Source: Sphingopyxis sp.
GTDB taxonomy: Bacteria; Pseudomonadota; Alphaproteobacteria; Sphingomonadales; Sphingomonadaceae
Assembly (NCBI GenBank): GCA_017745175.1
Contig: JAGHZY010000017.1
Location: 1 to 64,000, forward strand
Reading direction: 5' to 3'
DNA length: 64,000 nt
Of this stretch, positions 61,032 to 64,000 are shown one piece after another; the first letter of the stretch is position 1; each line of letters opens with the position of its first letter. The translations under genes and the position numbers were made by a program. The notes under the pieces were generated by a model. The model had not been told where the DNA came from. It worked only from the letters and a program-made list of their open reading frames with translations, and ran no database searches.

Positions 61032-63314
61032 TTGAACATCCGACATTTGCCGTCCGTAACCCGCCTTGCCGCAGGCAGCGCGCTGAGCTTTGTGCTCGCC
61101 GCGACCGCTTCGCCGGCCTTTGCGCAGGACAATGACGGCGAATATTGGGTGTCGTTCAAGAACCGCATCGTCGTCACCGCGACGCGCACCGCGGTAAAGG
61201 CCGAGGATGTCCCGCTCACTGTCACCGTCAAGACTGACGAGCAGATCGCCGACGAACTCGTTACCGACATCCGCGACCTCGTCCGCTTCGAACCCGGAGT
61301 CAGCGTCCAGCGCCAGCCTGCGCGCTTTGGCGCCGCGCTCGGCACCACGGGCCGCACGGGCAACGACAGCTTCAACATCCGCGGCATCGGCGGCAACCGC
61401 GTGCTCGTCCAGGTCGACGGCGTCCGCGTTCCCGATGGCTTCACCTTCGGCGCGCAGGCCGCGGGTCGCGGTGACTATGTCGACCTTGGCCTCGTGAAGT
61501 CGGTCGAAATCCTGCGCGGCCCGTCGTCGGCACTCTACGGCAGCGATGGTCTTGCGGGCGCGGTCAGCTTCATCACGTCGGACCCCGCCGACTTCCTCGA
61601 ACCCGACAAGAATGTCGGCGGCCTCTTCCGCGCCGCCTACAGCAGCGCCGACGAGGAATTCAGCGAAACCGCCATCCTCGCAGGGCGCAGCGGCGACTGG
61701 TCGATCATGGCCGCCTACACCCGCCGCGATCACAAGGAACTCGACAACAAGGGCAATGTCGCCGGCGGCGTCACGCCGACCGGCACCTCGGGCAAGGATG
61801 CGAACACCGGCCCGCTGCGGACGCTGCCCAATCCGCAGGACGGCCATTCGAACGCCGCGCTGGCGCGGATCGTTTACGATCCCGGCAATGGGCACAAGCT
61901 GCGCCTGACGGGGGAATATCTCGACACCGAACTCTACACCAACGGCCTGACGGGGGTGACCGCGACGCGCAACGCGCAGGGCGTCGCCACCGCCAGCGTC
62001 GACCGCCTCGAGGGCTTCGACAGCGGAGAGCGCAAGCGTGTGTCGCTCGACTGGAGCTGGGAAGGCGAGGGCGCGATCGATTTTGCCCGCGTCGCGTTTT
62101 ACTGGCAGGACGCCGAAGACAATCAATATACCGAAGAGGATCGCACGCCGGCTGCCGACCGCACGCGTCTCAATACCTTCGAAAACCGCGTGATCGGCGC
62201 GTCCGCCGATGCGCGCGCCGACTTCGCAACCGGGGCGATCACGCATCGCCTCGTCTTCGGCGGCGACATCAGCAAAACGCGCCAGCGCGGCCTCCGCGAC
62301 GGAACCGTGCCGCCGTTCGGCGAAACCTATCCGACGCGCGCCTTCCCGACGACCGACTTCACCCGCGCCGGCCTTTTCGCCGGCGACGAAATCTCGGTCG
62401 CCGAGGGGCGCCTGCTCCTCTACCCGGCGCTGCGTTTCGACTGGTACGATCTGTCGCCCGACAATGACCCGCTGCTTCCGACCTTTGCCGGCGCGAAGCA
62501 GGACGGATCGCGCGTCTCGCCGAAGTTCGGCGCGGTTTGGAAAATCACCGACGCGGTCCGCCTGTTCGCCAATTATGCGACCGGCTTCAAGGCGCCCGAA
62601 CCGGGGCAGGTGAACCAGTTCTTCTCGAACATCGCGTCGGGATACACTTCGATCCCGAACCCCGATCTCGGCCCCGAGCGCAGCGAAAGCTTCGAAGGAG
62701 GCATCCGCTTTTCTAGCGACGCGATCAGCCTCGACGTCACGGGCTTCTCCGCGCGCTACAAGGATTTCATCAGCCAGGAACAGGTGAGCGGCAATTTCCT
62801 GCCGAACGATCCGGCTATCTTCCAGTTCGTGAATCTCGATCGTGTCCGCGTCAAAGGCGCCGAGGCACGCTTCGAGGGGCGAGCGTCGTCCGGCCTGTAT
62901 ACGACGCTCGCCCTATCCTGGGCGAAGGGCGACGTGATCGACCCCGATGGCGTGCGCTCGCCGCTGTCGTCGATCGACCCGCTCAAGCTCGTCGCCGGCA
63001 TCGGCTATCGCGAGCGCGAAGGGCGCTTCGGCGGCCAGCTCATCATGACCCACGCCGGCCGCAAGGAAGCGTCGCGCACGACCGGGCTCTGCACCACCGA
63101 ATGTTTCCGTCCCGACAGCTTCACGATCCTCGATGCGACCGCCTTCGTGCGCGTGGTGGACGCGCTGACGCTGCGCGCTGGCGTCTTTAACATCCTCGAC
63201 AAGAAATACAGCTGGTGGAGCGACGTCCGCGGCCTCGCGGCCACCTCGCTCGTGACGGACGCCTATACCCAGCCCGGCCGTAACGCGAGCGTGTCGCTGA
63301 GCTTCCGCTTCTGA
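61032..63314 (+). CDS. TonB-dependent receptor, haemoglobin/haem family
   Basis: A 760-residue receptor. A signal peptide (ALSFVLAATASPAFAQ) is followed by the TonB box-like RIVVTATRTAVK, the plug (FNIRGIGGNRVLVQVDGVRV, ILRGPSSALYGSDGLAG) and a barrel. FKAPEPGQVNQFF and IPNPDLGPERSESFEGGIR correspond to the FRAP and NPNL boxes of haem receptors, and it ends SVSLSFRF. The start is TTG at 61032, after GGGGAAG. The Fur palindrome upstream implies induction by iron starvation. The DUF6607-like gene follows after 23 bases. Confidence 0.9.
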   Translation: MNIRHLPSVTRLAAGSALSFVLAATASPAFAQDNDGEYWVSFKNRIVVTATRTAVKAEDVPLTVTVKTDEQIADELVTDIRDLVRFEPGVSVQRQPARFGAALGTTGRTGNDSFNIRGIGGNRVLVQVDGVRVPDGFTFGAQAAGRGDYVDLGLVKSVEILRGPSSALYGSDGLAGAVSFITSDPADFLEPDKNVGGLFRAAYSSADEEFSETAILAGRSGDWSIMAAYTRRDHKELDNKGNVAGGVTPTGTSGKDANTGPLRTLPNPQDGHSNAALARIVYDPGNGHKLRLTGEYLDTELYTNGLTGVTATRNAQGVATASVDRLEGFDSGERKRVSLDWSWEGEGAIDFARVAFYWQDAEDNQYTEEDRTPAADRTRLNTFENRVIGASADARADFATGAITHRLVFGGDISKTRQRGLRDGTVPPFGETYPTRAFPTTDFTRAGLFAGDEISVAEGRLLLYPALRFDWYDLSPDNDPLLPTFAGAKQDGSRVSPKFGAVWKITDAVRLFANYATGFKAPEPGQVNQFFSNIASGYTSIPNPDLGPERSESFEGGIRFSSDAISLDVTGFSARYKDFISQEQVSGNFLPNDPAIFQFVNLDRVRVKGAEARFEGRASSGLYTTLALSWAKGDVIDPDGVRSPLSSIDPLKLVAGIGYREREGRFGGQLIMTHAGRKEASRTTGLCTTECFRPDSFTILDATAFVRVVDALTLRAGVFNILDKKYSWWSDVRGLAATSLVTDAYTQPGRNASVSLSFRF

Positions 63315-63337
63315 TCGAAAACCAAAGGACTGTACCG

Positions 63338-64000
63338 ATGAAAAATTATCGCAAGATCGCCGCAGGGCTGCTGCTGCTCTCCGCCGCGCTGCCCGTCGTC
63401 GCCCCGGCGCATCCGCCGATCGCCGCCGAGGCCGCCGCCGCCAATTTCGAACAGGATCGCGCCGATATCCTCGCAATGGCGGGCAACTACCGCGTCAGCT
63501 TCAACATGCAGGAATCGACACGCTGGGATCCGGCCTACGAGGTTCTCGAGCCTAAGCGCTCGGGCGGGAACGAGGTCGTGCGCGTGATCGAGGACACCGG
63601 CCGCAAGATCAGCCTGCAGCACATGCTCGTGATCACCGGCGACGACGACAAGAGCATGATCATCAAGCATTGGCGGCAGGACTGGGAATATGAACCCGCG
63701 AAGGTGCTGGTCTACTCCGACCGCAACGCGTGGACGTGGGAAGACGTCCCCGAAAAGATGCGCACCGGCCGTTGGTCGCAGACGGTCTGGCAGGTCGACG
63801 ATTCCCCGAGATATGGTGGCTGGGGCCAGTTCGAAACGCAGGGCGGCGTCCGCCGCTGGCGCTCGAACTGGACGTGGCGCCCGCTCGCGCGGCGCGATGC
63901 GGTGCGCAATCCGGTCTATGATCGCTACCTGTCGATCAACCGCCACCAGCCTTCGCCCGACGGCTGGGTCCACTGGCAGGACAATACCAAGATGGGCACC
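63338..64000 (+). CDS. DUF6607-like secreted protein, cut by the window edge
   Basis: The frame runs from ATG at 63338 (AAAGGA upstream) through 221 codons without a stop to the last base, so the C-terminus is missing. A signal peptide (AAGLLLLSAALPVVAPAHP) is followed by a Trp/Tyr-rich region (IIKHWRQDWEYEPAKVLVYS, then WSQTVWQVDDSP) that resembles DUF6607. It is immediately downstream of the haem-type receptor and probably shares its Fur-controlled transcript, so a role in iron or haem handling is a fair guess. Confidence 0.78.
   Translation, partial: MKNYRKIAAGLLLLSAALPVVAPAHPPIAAEAAAANFEQDRADILAMAGNYRVSFNMQESTRWDPAYEVLEPKRSGGNEVVRVIEDTGRKISLQHMLVITGDDDKSMIIKHWRQDWEYEPAKVLVYSDRNAWTWEDVPEKMRTGRWSQTVWQVDDSPRYGGWGQFETQGGVRRWRSNWTWRPLARRDAVRNPVYDRYLSINRHQPSPDGWVHWQDNTKMGT

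Overview
The window looks like chromosome from an alphaproteobacterium of the order Sphingomonadales (family Sphingomonadaceae; Sphingopyxis is a guess I cannot test). The evidence is high GC codon use, a circularly permuted two-piece tmRNA whose tag reads ANDNEALALAA, a MucR/Ros-type regulator, a Fur without the usual CxxC pair, CtrA-like TTAAC boxes in front of a Flp/Tad pilus operon, and four TonB-dependent receptors. I see no transposase, phage gene or CRISPR array.

Left part (1-6650): greA, a rhomboid protease, and a leftward LemA / three-TPM-protein / Nudix operon. These are followed by mscL, the two-piece ssrA gene, and a divergent MerR regulator / cation-efflux pair with a textbook MerR promoter.

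Centre-left (6652-29270): a carbohydrate utilisation island. Leftward genes encode rhamnose uptake (rhaT), an L-lactate dehydrogenase (lldD) and rhamnulokinase (rhaB). Rightward genes encode a fused rhamnulose-1-phosphate aldolase/lactaldehyde dehydrogenase, L-rhamnose isomerase and a DeoR-family regulator. A TonB-dependent receptor follows. Then comes a run of overlapping genes for an alpha-L-rhamnosidase (GH78), three different ester hydrolases, an acyl-CoA ligase, a small secreted protein and a GH3 beta-glucosidase. Read together, they would import an acylated rhamnose/glucose glycoside, strip acyl groups and sugars in the periplasm, activate the released acid as its CoA thioester, and burn rhamnose to pyruvate and DHAP. 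The substrate is my inference and is the main candidate for something not yet described.

Centre (29338-42507): a DUF2569-like membrane protein, then a complete Flp/Tad pilus locus (flp, cpaB, cpaC, a very short CpaD-like lipoprotein, cpaE, cpaF, tadB, tadC, two TPR proteins, cpaA). A convergent tadE-tadE-tadG operon lies on the other strand.

Centre-right (42938-52514): a glycine-zipper protein, a possible small RNA ending in a strong terminator, and a FecI/FecR/FecA-type surface signalling system. A 340-base, about 24% GC island follows, then a small secreted protein and another TonB receptor.

Right part (52696-64000): tRNA-Thr(UGU), an RNase-H-like protein, and housekeeping genes (nfuA, a RutE-like reductase, tsaB, rimI, mucR, fur, plsC, miaB, phoH). 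The window ends with a haem-type TonB receptor behind a near-perfect Fur palindrome and the start of a DUF6607-like gene that runs off the edge.
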